Of a stretch of DNA of 64,000 nucleotides, positions 7,247 to 16,644 are shown in pieces. The stretch is taken from the NCBI GenBank assembly GCA_001899285.1, contig MKWA01000003.1, forward strand, positions 44,549 through 108,548. The letters run 5' to 3'. The notes under the pieces were generated by a model. That model had not been told where the DNA came from and did not search any database. It worked only from the letters and a program-made list of their open reading frames with translations. Positions within the stretch are counted from its first letter, which is position 1; every line of letters begins with the position of its first letter. This DNA is from Rhizobiales bacterium 64-17. Lineage in GTDB: Bacteria > Pseudomonadota > Alphaproteobacteria > Rhizobiales > Xanthobacteraceae. The translations under genes were made by a program, and so were the position numbers.

Positions 7247-8198
7247 AGGTTCGCCCTGGCAGGGCCTCGGCGCGGTGATGATGAAGGAACTGGCCGACCA
7301 TCTCTCCAGCGCTCGCATGCGCGTGCTGGAATGGCTGGTCGTGCTCACTGCCGTCGCCGCGCTTTATTCCGCCATCGGCCAGTTGCGCGACACGACGGCG
7401 GAGGATCCGTTCCTGCTGCTGCGGCTGTTCACCGTGCAGTCGTCGTCGCTGCCGTCCTTTGTCGCCATTCTCGGTTTTCTCATTCCGCTGATGGCGATCG
7501 GCCTCGGCTTCGATGCCATCAACGGCGAATACAACCATCGCACGCTGTCGCGTATCCTCGCGCAGCCGATCTATCGCGACGCGCTGCTGATCGGGAAATT
7601 CCTCGCCGGTCTCGTCACGCTGGCGATCTCGCTGACCTGCCTGTGGCTGCTGGTGGTCGGCCTCGCACTCCTGTTCCTCGGCGTGCCGCCGGGCGGCGAG
7701 GAGATCGCGCGCTCGCTCGTGTTTCTCATCGTCGCCGTCATCTATGGCGGCGTCTGGCTGGCGCTGGCGATGTGGCTCTCGGTGGTGTTCCGCTCGCCGG
7801 CGACGGCCGCGCTCGCCGCGCTCGGCATCTGGCTGTTGCTGACCCTGTTGTGGCCGATGCTCGCGCCAGCCATCGCCAACGTGATTGCCCCGGCCGACCC
7901 GCGCTATGCCGCGCTTGGCCTGCCGACACCGGAGACGCTGGAATGGCAGCAAATCCTTGCCCGGCTGTCACCGCATGATCTGTTCGGCGAGGCGATGCTG
8001 GCGGTGCTGTCGCCCTCGACCCGCGCGCTCGGGCCGGTGTTCCTCAACCAGTTGCAGGGGGCGGTGCTAGGTGCGCCGCTACCATTCGACCAAAGCCTGC
8101 TGATCGCCTGGCCGCAGACCGTCAGCCTGATCGCGGCGGTCATCCTGCTGGTTGTAGGGGCTTATGTGACGTTCCAGCGGCGCGAGGTCCGGGCTTAG
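7236..8198 (+). CDS. ABC-2 type permease (NosY-like)
   Basis: A 320-residue membrane protein with about six hydrophobic segments: near residues 30-50, 75-100, 125-155, 165-190, 200-225 and close to the C-terminus, which ends FQRREVRA. The motif FDAINGEYNHRTLSRILAQP between helices 2 and 3 is characteristic of NosY-type ABC-2 permeases that work with a NosF ATPase. The ATG at 7236 is preceded by GGGAGG; the longer open frame from 7179 lies inside the ATPase gene. No nos genes are around, so a role in nitrous oxide reductase maturation is not supported; the cargo is unknown. Confidence 0.9.
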   Translation: MRREGSPWQGLGAVMMKELADHLSSARMRVLEWLVVLTAVAALYSAIGQLRDTTAEDPFLLLRLFTVQSSSLPSFVAILGFLIPLMAIGLGFDAINGEYNHRTLSRILAQPIYRDALLIGKFLAGLVTLAISLTCLWLLVVGLALLFLGVPPGGEEIARSLVFLIVAVIYGGVWLALAMWLSVVFRSPATAALAALGIWLLLTLLWPMLAPAIANVIAPADPRYAALGLPTPETLEWQQILARLSPHDLFGEAMLAVLSPSTRALGPVFLNQLQGAVLGAPLPFDQSLLIAWPQTVSLIAAVILLVVGAYVTFQRREVRA

Positions 8199-8219
8199 GA
8201 GGGATGGGGGGTATTCGGC

Positions 8220-8276
8220 GGGAGGCTGTTGCCTCCCTGTGCCATTCTGTCGCACCCTGCGAAGGCAGCCTTCGCA
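8220..8276 (+). promoter_or_regulatory. Two tandem perfect hairpins ahead of dctA
   Basis: GGGAGGC-TGTT-GCCTCCC (8220-8237) is a perfect 7-bp stem with a 4-base loop. TGCGAAGG-CAG-CCTTCGCA (8258-8276) is a perfect 8-bp stem with a 3-base loop, ending 15 bases before the dctA ATG. The first may end the ABC operon transcript (22 bp after its stop); the second lies within the probable dctA leader. Neither has a following U-run. No recognisable sigma-54 promoter motif for dctA is visible here. Confidence 0.5.
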
Positions 8277-8291
8277 ATCCTGGGTGTCTCA

Positions 8292-9620
8292 ATGGCCAGC
8301 ACTGTCTCCGCCGCTCCCCGCAAGCCGTGGTACACGGTCCTCTATATCCAGGTGCTGATTGCCATCGCGCTCGGCATTCTCGTTGGCTATTTCTATCCCA
8401 ACACCGGCAAGGCGCTGAAACCGCTCGGCGACGGTTTCATCGCACTGATCAAGATGATGATCGCACCGGTGATCTTCTGCACCGTGGTTCACGGCATCTC
8501 GTCGATGGGCGATCTCAAGCGGGTCGGTCGTGTCGGCATCAAGGCGTTGTTGTATTTCGAGCTGGTGTCAACGCTGGCGCTCGCCATCGGTCTGATCGTC
8601 GGTGAACTGATCCAGCCGGGCGCGGGCTTCAACATCGATCCATCGACGATGGACCCGGGCGCGGTCGCGACCTACGTCACCAAGGCGAAGCAGGAAGGGA
8701 TCGTCCCGCATCTGATGGCGATCATCCCGGACAGCTATTTCGGCGCGCTGGCGCGCGGCGATCTGCTGCAGGTGCTGCTGGTGTCGATCCTCTCGGGCTT
8801 CGCCATTGCGCTTCTCGGCAAGGCCGGCGAGCCGATCGCGCATGCCATCGACATGGCGGCCAAGGTGTTCTTCGGGATCATCCGCATGATCGTGCGCGTC
8901 GCGCCGATCGGCGCGTTCGGCGCCATGGCGTTCACCGTCGGCGCCTATGGCGTCGGCGCGCTGTGGAATCTGGTGGCGCTGATCGGCACGTTCTATCTCA
9001 CCAGCGTGCTGTTCGTGCTGCTCGTGCTCGGCACCATCGCGCGTTTCGCCGGGTTCTCGATCATCCGCTTCATCGCTTACATCAAGGATGAACTGCTGAT
9101 CGTGCTCGGCACGTCGTCCTCGGAAACCGTGCTGCCGCAGATGATCCAGAAGATGGAGCATCTCGGCGCCTCGCGCCCGGTGGTGGGTCTGGTGATCCCG
9201 ACCGGCTATTCGTTCAATCTCGACGGCACCAACATCTACATGACGCTGGCGACGCTGTTCCTGGCACAGGCGACCAATACGCATCTGACCATCTGGCAGG
9301 AATTGGGCATCCTCGGCATCGCCATGATCACCTCGAAGGGTGCGTCGGGTGTCACCGGCGCGGGCTTCATCACGCTCGCGGCGACGCTTGCCATCGTGCC
9401 GGATATTCCGATCCAGTCGCTGGCGATTCTGGTCGGTATCGACAAGTTCATGAGCGAGTGCCGCGCGTTGACCAATCTGATCGGCAACGGCGTCGCCTGT
9501 ATCGTCATCAGCCGGTCCGAGGGTGAACTCGACAAGGACAAGCTGCACGAGACCATGGCGCATCCCATCGCCATCGGCGAAGCCTTGGAGCCGGGCGGCT
9601 CAGGCGTGGCGCCGGCGTGA
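8292..9620 (+). CDS. dctA: C4-dicarboxylate/cation symporter DctA
   Basis: A 442-residue member of the dicarboxylate/amino acid:cation symporter family, importing succinate, fumarate and malate across the inner membrane. It has eight membrane helices plus the re-entrant loops: the serine-rich [10 protein letters not shown] near residue 275, [11 protein letters not shown] near 312, and [17 protein letters not shown] near 390, which is specific to DctA rather than GltP. I take the ATG at 8292; the frame opens at 8229, but those extra codons overlie the leader hairpins. No dctB/dctD regulators are in the window. It ends two bases from the convergent ybaK gene. Confidence 0.93.
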   Translation: MASTVSAAPRKPWYTVLYIQVLIAIALGILVGYFYPNTGKALKPLGDGFIALIKMMIAPVIFCTVVHGISSMGDLKRVGRVGIKALLYFELVSTLALAIGLIVGELIQPGAGFNIDPSTMDPGAVATYVTKAKQEGIVPHLMAIIPDSYFGALARGDLLQVLLVSILSGFAIALLGKAGEPIAHAIDMAAKVFFGIIRMIVRVAPIGAFGAMAFTVGAYGVGALWNLVALIGTFYLTSVLFVLLVLGTIARFAGFSIIRFIAYIKDELLIVLGTSSSETVLPQMIQKMEHLGASRPVVGLVIPTGYSFNLDGTNIYMTLATLFLAQATNTHLTIWQELGILGIAMITSKGASGVTGAGFITLAATLAIVPDIPIQSLAILVGIDKFMSECRALTNLIGNGVACIVISRSEGELDKDKLHETMAHPIAIGEALEPGGSGVAPA

Positions 9621-9622
9621 CC

Positions 9623-10111
9623 TCAAGCGTCCGGGGGAGGCTCTTGTGACATTTCCTGGCAGATATCGACCCAGGTCGCGCCGGTGAGTTCGGCCATCCT
9701 TTGTGGAGTAATGAATAGAGAACTGTGGGTCGAGCCCGCGGCCGGGACCACCACGTCGAAATCCTTGAGCGATACATCGCAATAGACCGGAAGCGGCGAG
9801 GCGAGGCCGAACGGACAGACGCCGCCGACCGGATGACCGGTGATCGCCGCGACCTCGTCGGGGCCGAGCATGCGTGGCTTGCCGCCGAGCGCCGCACGGG
9901 CCTTCTGATTGCTGATCCGGGCGTCACCGCGGGTGACGGCGAGCACCACCCGGTCGCCGACCCGCAGGGACAACGTCTTGGCGATCTGGCCCGGCGCGAC
10001 GCCGTGCGCGGCCGCCGCCAGCGGCACCGTGGCGCTGCTTGCCTCGGTCTCGACGATTTCGATATCGGGGGCTTTTTCCGCCAGAAACCGGCGGACGGAA
10101 TCAAGGCTCAT
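9623..10111 (-). CDS. YbaK/EbsC family aminoacyl-tRNA deacylase
   Basis: A 162-residue cytosolic protein that hydrolyses mischarged tRNA (Cys-tRNA-Pro or related) in trans. Conserved features are QIAKTL near residue 43, whose Lys is the family's catalytic residue, and the GHPVGGVCPFGL substrate-pocket loop near residue 98. The start at 10111 gives the usual family length and begins MSLDSVRRFL; the frame is open further upstream without homology. Which amino acid it edits cannot be assigned. It is convergent with dctA and divergent from prfC. Confidence 0.88.
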   Translation of the reverse strand: MSLDSVRRFLAEKAPDIEIVETEASSATVPLAAAAHGVAPGQIAKTLSLRVGDRVVLAVTRGDARISNQKARAALGGKPRMLGPDEVAAITGHPVGGVCPFGLASPLPVYCDVSLKDFDVVVPAAGSTHSSLFITPQRMAELTGATWVDICQEMSQEPPPDA

Positions 10112-10226
10112 CAAGCGTCTCTGAGGGCTGCCAAAAGTCGGTCCGAGCATCGCCCGCTCTATCCGGGGAACCACCCGTCGATCAAGTCTTGACGGACTTC
10201 TTGATTGTCGCGGTTTTCCCTGCCAC

Positions 10227-11849
10227 ATGCGCGGCATGAATGCGCCTGTTCCAGCTCCCGATTCAGCGTCGCCGCTCGCCAATGAGGTCGAGCGCCGGCG
10301 GACCTTTGCGATCATCTCCCATCCGGACGCCGGCAAGACCACGCTGACCGAAAAGCTGCTGCTGTTCGGGGGTGCGATCAACCTCGCCGGGCAGGTGAAG
10401 GCCAAACGCGACCGCCGCTCGACCCGCTCCGACTGGATGTCGATCGAGCGCGAGCGCGGCATCTCCGTCGTCACCTCGGTGATGACGTTTGAGTATGGCG
10501 GGCGGGTGTTCAACCTGCTCGACACGCCGGGCCACGAGGACTTCTCCGAGGATACGTACCGCACGCTTACCGCAGTCGACAGCGCGGTGATGGTGATCGA
10601 CGCCGCCAAGGGCATCGAGGCGCGCACCCGCAAGCTGTTCGAGGTATGCCGGCTGCGCGACATCCCGATCGTCACTTTCATCAACAAGATGGACCGCGAG
10701 ACCCGCGATCCGTTTGATCTGCTCGACGAGATCGAGAAGACACTGGCGCTCGACACCGCGCCGCTGACCTGGCCGATCGGCCGCGGCCGCGACTTCGCCG
10801 GCACTTATGATCGCGCCTCGGGCAAGATGCGGCTGCTCGATCCCGACGGAAAGACCAACGCCGAACAGCCGCTCGATCTGGCGATGCTGGCGGCGCAGAA
10901 CCCGATGCTCGACGCCGCTGCCATCACCGAAGAATTGGCGATGGTGAAAGACCTCTGCCGCGAATTCGATCTCGATGCGTTCCGCGAGGGTCATCTGACG
11001 CCGGTGCTGTTTGGCTCGGCGCTGAAGAACTTCGGCGTGAAGGATTTGCTCGACGCTCTCTCGGCTTACGCGCCGCCGCCGCGCGCGCAGCAGAGCGCCA
11101 GCCGCAAGATCGAAGCCACCGAGAACAAGATGTCCGCCTTCGTCTTCAAGATCCAGGCGAACATGGACCCGAACCACCGCGACCGCATTGCCTTCGCGCG
11201 GCTGTGCTCGGGCAAGCTGGTGCGCGGCATGAAGGCGAAACTGGTGCGCACCGGCAAGGCGATGTCGCTGTCCGCGCCGCAGTTCTTCTTCGCGCAGGAC
11301 CGCGCGCTGGCGGATGAAGCCTTTGCCGGCGATGTGGTCGGCATTCCGAACCACGGCACCTTGCGCATCGGCGATACGCTGACCGAGGGCGAGGATTTGA
11401 ACTTCGTCGGCGTGCCGAACTTCGCGCCGGAAATCCTGCGCCGCGTGCGGCTGGCCGATCCGATGAAGGCCAAGAAGCTCAAGGAAGCCTTGCAGCAGAT
11501 GGCGGAAGAGGGCGTCGTGCAGGTGTTCCGTCCGCTGGATGGTTCGCCGGCCATGGTTGGCGTCGTCGGTCCGCTGCAGCTCGATGTGCTCAAGACGCGG
11601 CTCGATGCCGAATACGGCCTCGAGATTGGCTTCGAGCAGTCGGAGTTTTCCCTGGCGCGCTGGGTTTCCAGCGACGACAAGAAGGCGTTCGAGACCTTCA
11701 AGGGCGCGAACAGTTCAAGCCTTGCCGAAGACCTCGACGGCGATCTCGTTTACATGGCGCGCAACCAATTCACGCTCGACTATACGCGTGAGCGTGCGCC
11801 CGCCATCGCTTTTGCCGACATCAAGGATCTGCGTAAGGACGCGGCTTAG
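10227..11849 (+). CDS. prfC: Peptide chain release factor 3
   Basis: RF3 is the GTPase that removes RF1/RF2 from the ribosome after peptide release. The G domain motifs are clear: HPDAGKTTLTEKL near residue 33, SVVTSVMTFEYGGRVFNLLDTPGHEDFSEDT with switch I/II near 80-110, and NKMDR near 157. The EF-Tu-like domain 2 and RF3-specific C-terminal domain follow, ending at 540 residues against about 529 in E. coli. The extra residues are an N-terminal stretch before EVERRRTFAII. ATG codons at 10227 and 10236 are both possible; no good ribosome site distinguishes them. The 3' end overlaps the convergent Bug gene by four bases. Confidence 0.95.
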   Translation: MRGMNAPVPAPDSASPLANEVERRRTFAIISHPDAGKTTLTEKLLLFGGAINLAGQVKAKRDRRSTRSDWMSIERERGISVVTSVMTFEYGGRVFNLLDTPGHEDFSEDTYRTLTAVDSAVMVIDAAKGIEARTRKLFEVCRLRDIPIVTFINKMDRETRDPFDLLDEIEKTLALDTAPLTWPIGRGRDFAGTYDRASGKMRLLDPDGKTNAEQPLDLAMLAAQNPMLDAAAITEELAMVKDLCREFDLDAFREGHLTPVLFGSALKNFGVKDLLDALSAYAPPPRAQQSASRKIEATENKMSAFVFKIQANMDPNHRDRIAFARLCSGKLVRGMKAKLVRTGKAMSLSAPQFFFAQDRALADEAFAGDVVGIPNHGTLRIGDTLTEGEDLNFVGVPNFAPEILRRVRLADPMKAKKLKEALQQMAEEGVVQVFRPLDGSPAMVGVVGPLQLDVLKTRLDAEYGLEIGFEQSEFSLARWVSSDDKKAFETFKGANSSSLAEDLDGDLVYMARNQFTLDYTRERAPAIAFADIKDLRKDAA

Positions 11850-12817
11850 TTCACCTTCACATCGGCGGCCTTGATGACCGGCGCCCAGCGGGCGATCTCG
11901 TTGTCGATCAGCATGCGGAATTCCTCCGGCGTGCTGCCGACCGGCTCCATGAACTGGGTCGCGAGTTTCTGGCGTACGTCCGGCAGCTTGATGATGGCGA
12001 CGACTTCCTTGCTGATCGCATCGACCAGCGGCTTCGGCGTGCCGCCTGGCGCGATCAGGCCCATCCAGGCATCGGCTTCGACATCAATGCCGGACTCTTT
12101 CAGCGTCGGCACGTTCGGCAGGAAGGTCGAGCGCTTCGCCGTCGACACCGCCAGCATGGCGACCTTGCCGGCTTCCGCCTGCGGCACCACGGAAATCGCC
12201 GGCAGGCAGGCAAGCTGCGCGTCGCCACGGATCACGGCGGTGACGGCCTGCGGCGAGCTCGTGTAGGGGACGTGGACCAGTTTGGTGCCGCTCTTGATGG
12301 CGATCGCCTCCATCGCCAGATGCGACAGCGAGCCGTTGCCGATCGAGCTGAAATTGTATTTGCCGGGATTGTTCTTCAATAGCGTCACGAGGTCTGCGAC
12401 GGTTTTGACGTTCAGTGACGGCGTTGCCGTGAGGACGCTCGCCTGGGTGATGAGCTGCGTCACCGGCGCGATGTCTTTCTGCGGATCGTAAGGCAGCTTC
12501 GAGAACAGCAGCGTGTTGATGGCGAGCGGACCGCCGATGCTGATGCCGATGGTCTGACCGTCCGGCGCGGCCTTGGCGACCGTATCGGTGCCGAGATTGC
12601 CGCTGGCGCCGGGCTTGTTCTCGACCAGAACGGTCAGGCCCGGATGCCGCGCCTTCAACTGATCGGCGATCACGCGCGCCACAGTATCGGGCGTCGAGCC
12701 CGGTCCGAACGGCACCACGATCCGCACGTTCTTGTCCGGCCAGCTTTGCGCGATGGCAGGCTGCGCAACCGCGGTTGTCAGCATCAGCAATGCGGCGAAG
12801 AGGATGCGTGTCGTCAT
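11846..12817 (-). CDS. Bug family (TctC-like) tripartite tricarboxylate receptor
   Basis: A 323-residue periplasmic solute-binding protein. Residues 1-23 are a signal peptide ending AIAQ. The mature part begins SWPDKNVRIVVPFGPGSTPDTVAR, the typical Bug start, with ENKPGASGNLGTDTVAKA and YTSSPQAVTAVIRGDAQL as further family blocks. Bug proteins bind carboxylates and usually have no linked TctA/TctB membrane partner, as here. The gene follows the FAD oxidoreductase after 24 bp with GGGAG before its ATG, so they form an operon; it may capture or sense the substrate of that enzyme. Confidence 0.92.
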   Translation of the reverse strand: MTTRILFAALLMLTTAVAQPAIAQSWPDKNVRIVVPFGPGSTPDTVARVIADQLKARHPGLTVLVENKPGASGNLGTDTVAKAAPDGQTIGISIGGPLAINTLLFSKLPYDPQKDIAPVTQLITQASVLTATPSLNVKTVADLVTLLKNNPGKYNFSSIGNGSLSHLAMEAIAIKSGTKLVHVPYTSSPQAVTAVIRGDAQLACLPAISVVPQAEAGKVAMLAVSTAKRSTFLPNVPTLKESGIDVEADAWMGLIAPGGTPKPLVDAISKEVVAIIKLPDVRQKLATQFMEPVGSTPEEFRMLIDNEIARWAPVIKAADVKVN

Positions 12818-12841
12818 GTCGAATGTCTCCCGGGCACTGTC

Positions 12842-14200
12842 TTAATTTGTTTCATCGAGGCCAAGATAGACGCCGTTGTCGCGCAGCAGCGTTTGCAAGG
12901 CGTTCGTGTCGATCTGGGTGGCTGTCGCGTTGCGTGTCAACGCGAGGTGTGCGGCGGTGCCGGCGGCTTCACCCATGACGAAACACGCGCCGCTGACGCG
13001 GGCGGCCGATTGACCGTCATGGGTCATGGAGGCGCAGCGTCCGGCGACCAGCAAATTGCTTGGGCCGTCGGGCACCAGCATACGATAGGGCAGGTGGTTG
13101 AAACCACGCGATTGCGGGATCGGCGGCCAGCCCCATTCCACGTTGCCGGCGACGTGCTTTTCCAGCGGCCAGCCGTTGACGCCGACCGTGTCATCGAAGC
13201 TGGCGCAGGTGAGCACATCCTCGCCGGTGAGTTGATAGCGGCCGGTGATGCGCCGCGTCTCGCGGACGCCGAGCTGCGGTGGAATGTCGACCACGTAGGC
13301 GTCGGCGAAGCCCGGCGCCTCGCGGCGCAGGAAGTCGAAGAACGCCATCGCCTGTTGGCGTCCCTCGATCTCGCCACGCGAGAGTGCCGCCGCATCGGTG
13401 GCGTCGATGGCGCGGCCGGCATCGTCCTTGATCTGGGTGACGTTCACCCGCCATTCGCTGCCGTGCTTCTGCGGGCGCACGATCGCGCCCTTGCGCGGAA
13501 ACGTGACGCCGCGTGCCTCCGCCTCATTCATCAGGTCGGGAATGCTCGACCATGCGTCGCCGGCCTTCACTGCATCGACGCCGGCAAGACGGAACATCAT
13601 GGTCGGATAGAGCAGGTTGCCGTCGTCGTCGCCTTTCTCGAACGGCACGCCGGCGAATGCGGCGAGATCGCCGTCGCCTGAACAATCGATGAAGAAGCGG
13701 CTGCGGATCGCCCGGCGGCCGGATCGATCCTCGACGATCAGCGCACCGAGGGCCGTGTCGCTGTCGAGCGTGACGCCGGCGGCAAGGGTATGAAACCGCA
13801 TCGCGACGCCATGCGCGAGCAGCAGGTCGTCAGCGGCGCATTTATAGGCGGCGGTGTCGTAAGCCTGTGCCTTGGTTTTGCCGAGCACGAGATGCGGTTC
13901 GTTCAATCCGCCATAGGCATCGATGCGGTCGAGCAGGTCGTCGGTGATGCCATGAACCACGCGGCGGATGTCGCCATGCACATTGGCGTGCAGTCCGCAG
14001 AAATTGGTCACGCCCGCAGCCGTGCCCATCCCGCCGAGAAAACCGTAGCGTTCGATCAGAACCGTGCTGCATCCCTGCCTTGCAGCGGCCGCAGCAGCGG
14101 CGATGCCGGCCGGGCCGCCGCCCAGCACCACCACGTCGTATTCCCCGTCCACGGGAATGCGGCGGGCTGGCTCGTCGAGAAATGCGGCTGCTTGAGTCAT
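12842..14200 (-). CDS. FAD-dependent oxidoreductase (FAD_oxidored family)
   Basis: A 452-residue flavoprotein. The FAD Rossmann motif VVVLGGGPAGIAAAAAAARQG is at residues ~23-43, followed by LIERYGFLGGMGTAAGV, the signature of the FAD_oxidored (pfam12831) group. FFIDCSGDGDLAAFAG near residue 170 and GQSAARVSGACFVMGEAAGTAAHLAL near the C-terminus close the FAD site. Members have been annotated as putative xanthan lyases or HdrA-like, but most have no known substrate. The start at 14200 is the family start; the open frame reaches 14302. It leads a two-gene operon with the Bug receptor. Confidence 0.85.
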   Translation of the reverse strand: MTQAAAFLDEPARRIPVDGEYDVVVLGGGPAGIAAAAAAARQGCSTVLIERYGFLGGMGTAAGVTNFCGLHANVHGDIRRVVHGITDDLLDRIDAYGGLNEPHLVLGKTKAQAYDTAAYKCAADDLLLAHGVAMRFHTLAAGVTLDSDTALGALIVEDRSGRRAIRSRFFIDCSGDGDLAAFAGVPFEKGDDDGNLLYPTMMFRLAGVDAVKAGDAWSSIPDLMNEAEARGVTFPRKGAIVRPQKHGSEWRVNVTQIKDDAGRAIDATDAAALSRGEIEGRQQAMAFFDFLRREAPGFADAYVVDIPPQLGVRETRRITGRYQLTGEDVLTCASFDDTVGVNGWPLEKHVAGNVEWGWPPIPQSRGFNHLPYRMLVPDGPSNLLVAGRCASMTHDGQSAARVSGACFVMGEAAGTAAHLALTRNATATQIDTNALQTLLRDNGVYLGLDETN

Positions 14201-14321
14201 TGCTCCAAGCCTAGGCGATCGTGCGCGGCAGAGCCACCCGCGACCGAGCGGGCAAAGGTTGTCTTGACGATGGGCGCGGCCATCGTCTACTGCGGCTTTC
14301 ACGCGACGGCGGGAGCCTCAT

Positions 14322-14912
14322 ATGGGCCTGACAGTTCTCGTTCTCGGGCTTGCGATTTTCCTCGCGACCCATTTGTTCGTGCGCTCGCGCAGCCGCCGCG
14401 CCGCCGCGATCGCGCGCCTTGGCAACGTTCCTTATCGCATCGTCTTCTCGCTGGTGTCGATCCTCGCCGTGGTGCTGATCGTCGTCGGCTTCGCGCAGTA
14501 TCGCGCCGCCGGATGGGTCGATATCTGGTATCCGCCGCTCTGGATGCGCCACGTCACCGTTGCGCTGATGTTGCCGGCCGTAATCCTGCTCGTCGCTGCC
14601 TTTGTGCCGGGGCATCTCAAAATCTGGAGCAAATATCCGGCGCTGGTCGCGGTGAAGCTCTGGGCCTTCGCGCATCTGCTCGCCAACGGCGACCTCGGTT
14701 CGATCCTGATGTTCGGCACGTTCCTCGCGTGGGCGGTGATCGCGCGGATCGCGTTGAAGCGTCAGCCGCCGGAAGCCGCGAAACCGCTGCCGAGCGAGCG
14801 CCGCCTCTGGATCAACGACGCGGTCGCCGTGATCGCCGGCGTGCTCGTCTATCTCGCGCTCGGCTTCGTCTTCCATCCGTTGTATATCGGCGTTCCTGTC
14901 TTCGGAGCATAA
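14322..14912 (+). CDS. NnrU family membrane protein
   Basis: A 196-residue inner-membrane protein with about five or six hydrophobic segments. It matches the NnrU family: the early ATHLFVRSRSRRAAAIARLG block, W-x-x-H-x-x-M-L-x-x motif (LWMRHVTVALMLPA, residues ~74-87) and KLWAFAHLLANGDLGSILMFG near residue 120. NnrU was named from denitrification clusters (nitric oxide metabolism), but relatives are widespread, resemble MnmC-unrelated isoprenoid Z-ISO proteins, and bind haem. No denitrification genes are nearby. It lies three bases before panB and is probably co-transcribed with it. Confidence 0.87.
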   Translation: MGLTVLVLGLAIFLATHLFVRSRSRRAAAIARLGNVPYRIVFSLVSILAVVLIVVGFAQYRAAGWVDIWYPPLWMRHVTVALMLPAVILLVAAFVPGHLKIWSKYPALVAVKLWAFAHLLANGDLGSILMFGTFLAWAVIARIALKRQPPEAAKPLPSERRLWINDAVAVIAGVLVYLALGFVFHPLYIGVPVFGA

Positions 14913-14915
14913 ACC

Positions 14916-15740
14916 GTGTCCGTGCAAAACGAGATCCGTCGCCTGACCGCGCCAGACATCTTCGCCCGCAAGGGTGGCGAGCCGATCGTGATGCTGACGT
15001 CGTATCACGCGCATACCGCGCAACTCGCCGACAAATATTGCGACGTCATTCTGGTCGGCGACTCGCTCGGCATGGTGATGCACGGACTGGAGTCGACCGT
15101 GCCGGTGACGCTCGACATGATGATCCTGCAGGGTCATGCGGTGATGCGCGGCTCGAAGCGCGCGCTGGTCGTGGTCGACATGCCGTTCGGAAGCTACGAG
15201 GCGTCGAAGGAGCAGGCTTTCGCCAGCGCGGTGCGCGTGCTCAAGGAAACCGGCTGCGGCGCGATCAAGCTCGAAGGCGGCAAGCGCATGGCGGAGACCA
15301 TCGCGTTTCTGGTCGAGCGCGGCGTGCCGGTGATGGCGCATGTCGGGTTGACGCCGCAGGCGATCAACGTGCTTGGCTCGTTCCGGGCGCAGGGGCGGGA
15401 CGAGGGGGATTGGGCGCGGATCGAGGAGGACACGCTGGCGGTGGCGCAGGCCGGGGCGTTCTCGGTGGTGATCGAGGCCGTGGCCGAACCGCTCGCCCGC
15501 AAGCTGACGGCGCAGGTGGCGATCCCGACCATCGGCATCGGCGCGAGCCCGGCCTGCGACGGCCAGGTGCTGGTGATGGAGGACATGCTCGGCCTGTCGC
15601 CGCGGGTGCCGAAATTCGTCAAGCGGTATGGCGACCTCGGCCCGTCGATCGAGAAGGCCATGGCCGACTATGCCCGCGAGGTGCGCGACCGCTCGTTCCC
15701 CGGTCCCGAGCATACCTATCCGATGCGGAAAAAGACCTGA
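14916..15740 (+). CDS. panB: 3-methyl-2-oxobutanoate hydroxymethyltransferase
   Basis: PanB adds a hydroxymethyl group from methylenetetrahydrofolate to 2-oxoisovalerate, giving ketopantoate for pantothenate and CoA synthesis. The 274-residue TIM barrel shows the [15 protein letters not shown] metal/substrate motif near residue 46, KLEGG near 114, HVGLTPQ near 138 and the [14 protein letters not shown] block near 205. The start is GTG at 14916 with CGGAG upstream. panC is not in the window. CoA supply fits the fatty acid genes further on but they are not linked. Confidence 0.96.
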   Translation: MSVQNEIRRLTAPDIFARKGGEPIVMLTSYHAHTAQLADKYCDVILVGDSLGMVMHGLESTVPVTLDMMILQGHAVMRGSKRALVVVDMPFGSYEASKEQAFASAVRVLKETGCGAIKLEGGKRMAETIAFLVERGVPVMAHVGLTPQAINVLGSFRAQGRDEGDWARIEEDTLAVAQAGAFSVVIEAVAEPLARKLTAQVAIPTIGIGASPACDGQVLVMEDMLGLSPRVPKFVKRYGDLGPSIEKAMADYAREVRDRSFPGPEHTYPMRKKT

Positions 15741-15914
15741 CGGCGCCCGTCCTGGTCTACCGCCAAGCCCCTCGCTAACCCTCTGATTTGCAAAGATTCG
15801 GCCGCTTTTGCCTTGCGGCGGCCACATCGTTAGGGTACCTCCGCCCGCACATGCGGGGCGGTTCCGGGCATGGCCGTTTGGCCTGTCGATGGGCCGTGGT
15901 GTCGGGAGCAGGCT

Positions 15915-16604
15915 TTGGTCGACAGTATTTTCAATGAGGTCGATGAGGAGGTCCGTCGCGAGCAGCTGAAAAAGCTGTGGGATCGCTATGGCCTGTTCGT
16001 GATCATTCTCGCCGTGCTGATCGTGCTCGGGATCGGCGGCTGGCGCGGCTACGAATTCTGGCAGAACCGCGAAGCGGCCCGCGCCGGCTCCGCCTTCGAG
16101 GCGGCGCTGGCCTTGAGCGAGGCCGGCAAGACCGCGGAGGCCGAGAAAGCCTTTGCCGAGATCGCCAAGACCGGCACGCCGGGCTACCAGCCGTTGGCGC
16201 GGCTTCGTGTCGCGGCCACCGCCGCGCAGCGCGATCCGGCCGAGGGCGTGAAACTCTATGACGAGATCGCGGCGTCCCCGGTCGGGCGGATGCTGCAGGA
16301 TCTTGCGGCCGTGCGGGCCGGTTTCCTGCTGGTCGATACCGCGGATTTCAAGGAGCTGGAGCGCCGCTTGGCGCCGCTCGCCGAGCCGGGCCGTCCGTTC
16401 CGGCATTCCGCGCGTGAACTGCTGGCGCTGTCGGCCTGGAAGCATGGCGACGTCACCGCCGCGCGCCGTTACGTCTCGCTCGTCAACGAGGACAACGATA
16501 CGCCGCAGGCGGTGCGCGCGCGCATCGAGGTCGTGGCGGCGCTGCTCGCGGCGGCTGGCGCGCCGGACAGCAAGGCAACCCCGTCGCCCGACAAGAAGGG
16601 CTGA
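15915..16604 (+). CDS. YfgM-like TPR protein with one membrane helix
   Basis: An envelope protein of 229 residues. The N-terminus (VDSIFNEVDEEVRREQLKKLWDRYG) is the conserved cytosolic start of alphaproteobacterial YfgM proteins; a membrane helix follows at about residues 27-48, then a periplasmic Ala-rich helical part with tetratricopeptide-like repeats. YfgM in E. coli is a periplasmic chaperone of the Sec translocon. The best start is TTG at 15915 with GGGAG eight bases ahead; an in-frame ATG at 15870 exists but precedes the conserved region. It sits first in a YfgM-lipoprotein-der operon, matching yfgM-bamB-der elsewhere. Confidence 0.82.
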   Translation: MVDSIFNEVDEEVRREQLKKLWDRYGLFVIILAVLIVLGIGGWRGYEFWQNREAARAGSAFEAALALSEAGKTAEAEKAFAEIAKTGTPGYQPLARLRVAATAAQRDPAEGVKLYDEIAASPVGRMLQDLAAVRAGFLLVDTADFKELERRLAPLAEPGRPFRHSARELLALSAWKHGDVTAARRYVSLVNEDNDTPQAVRARIEVVAALLAAAGAPDSKATPSPDKKG

Positions 16605-16644
16605 GGCGCGGCCGCGGCCGGGCATTCGTTCAAGGATTTCGTTT

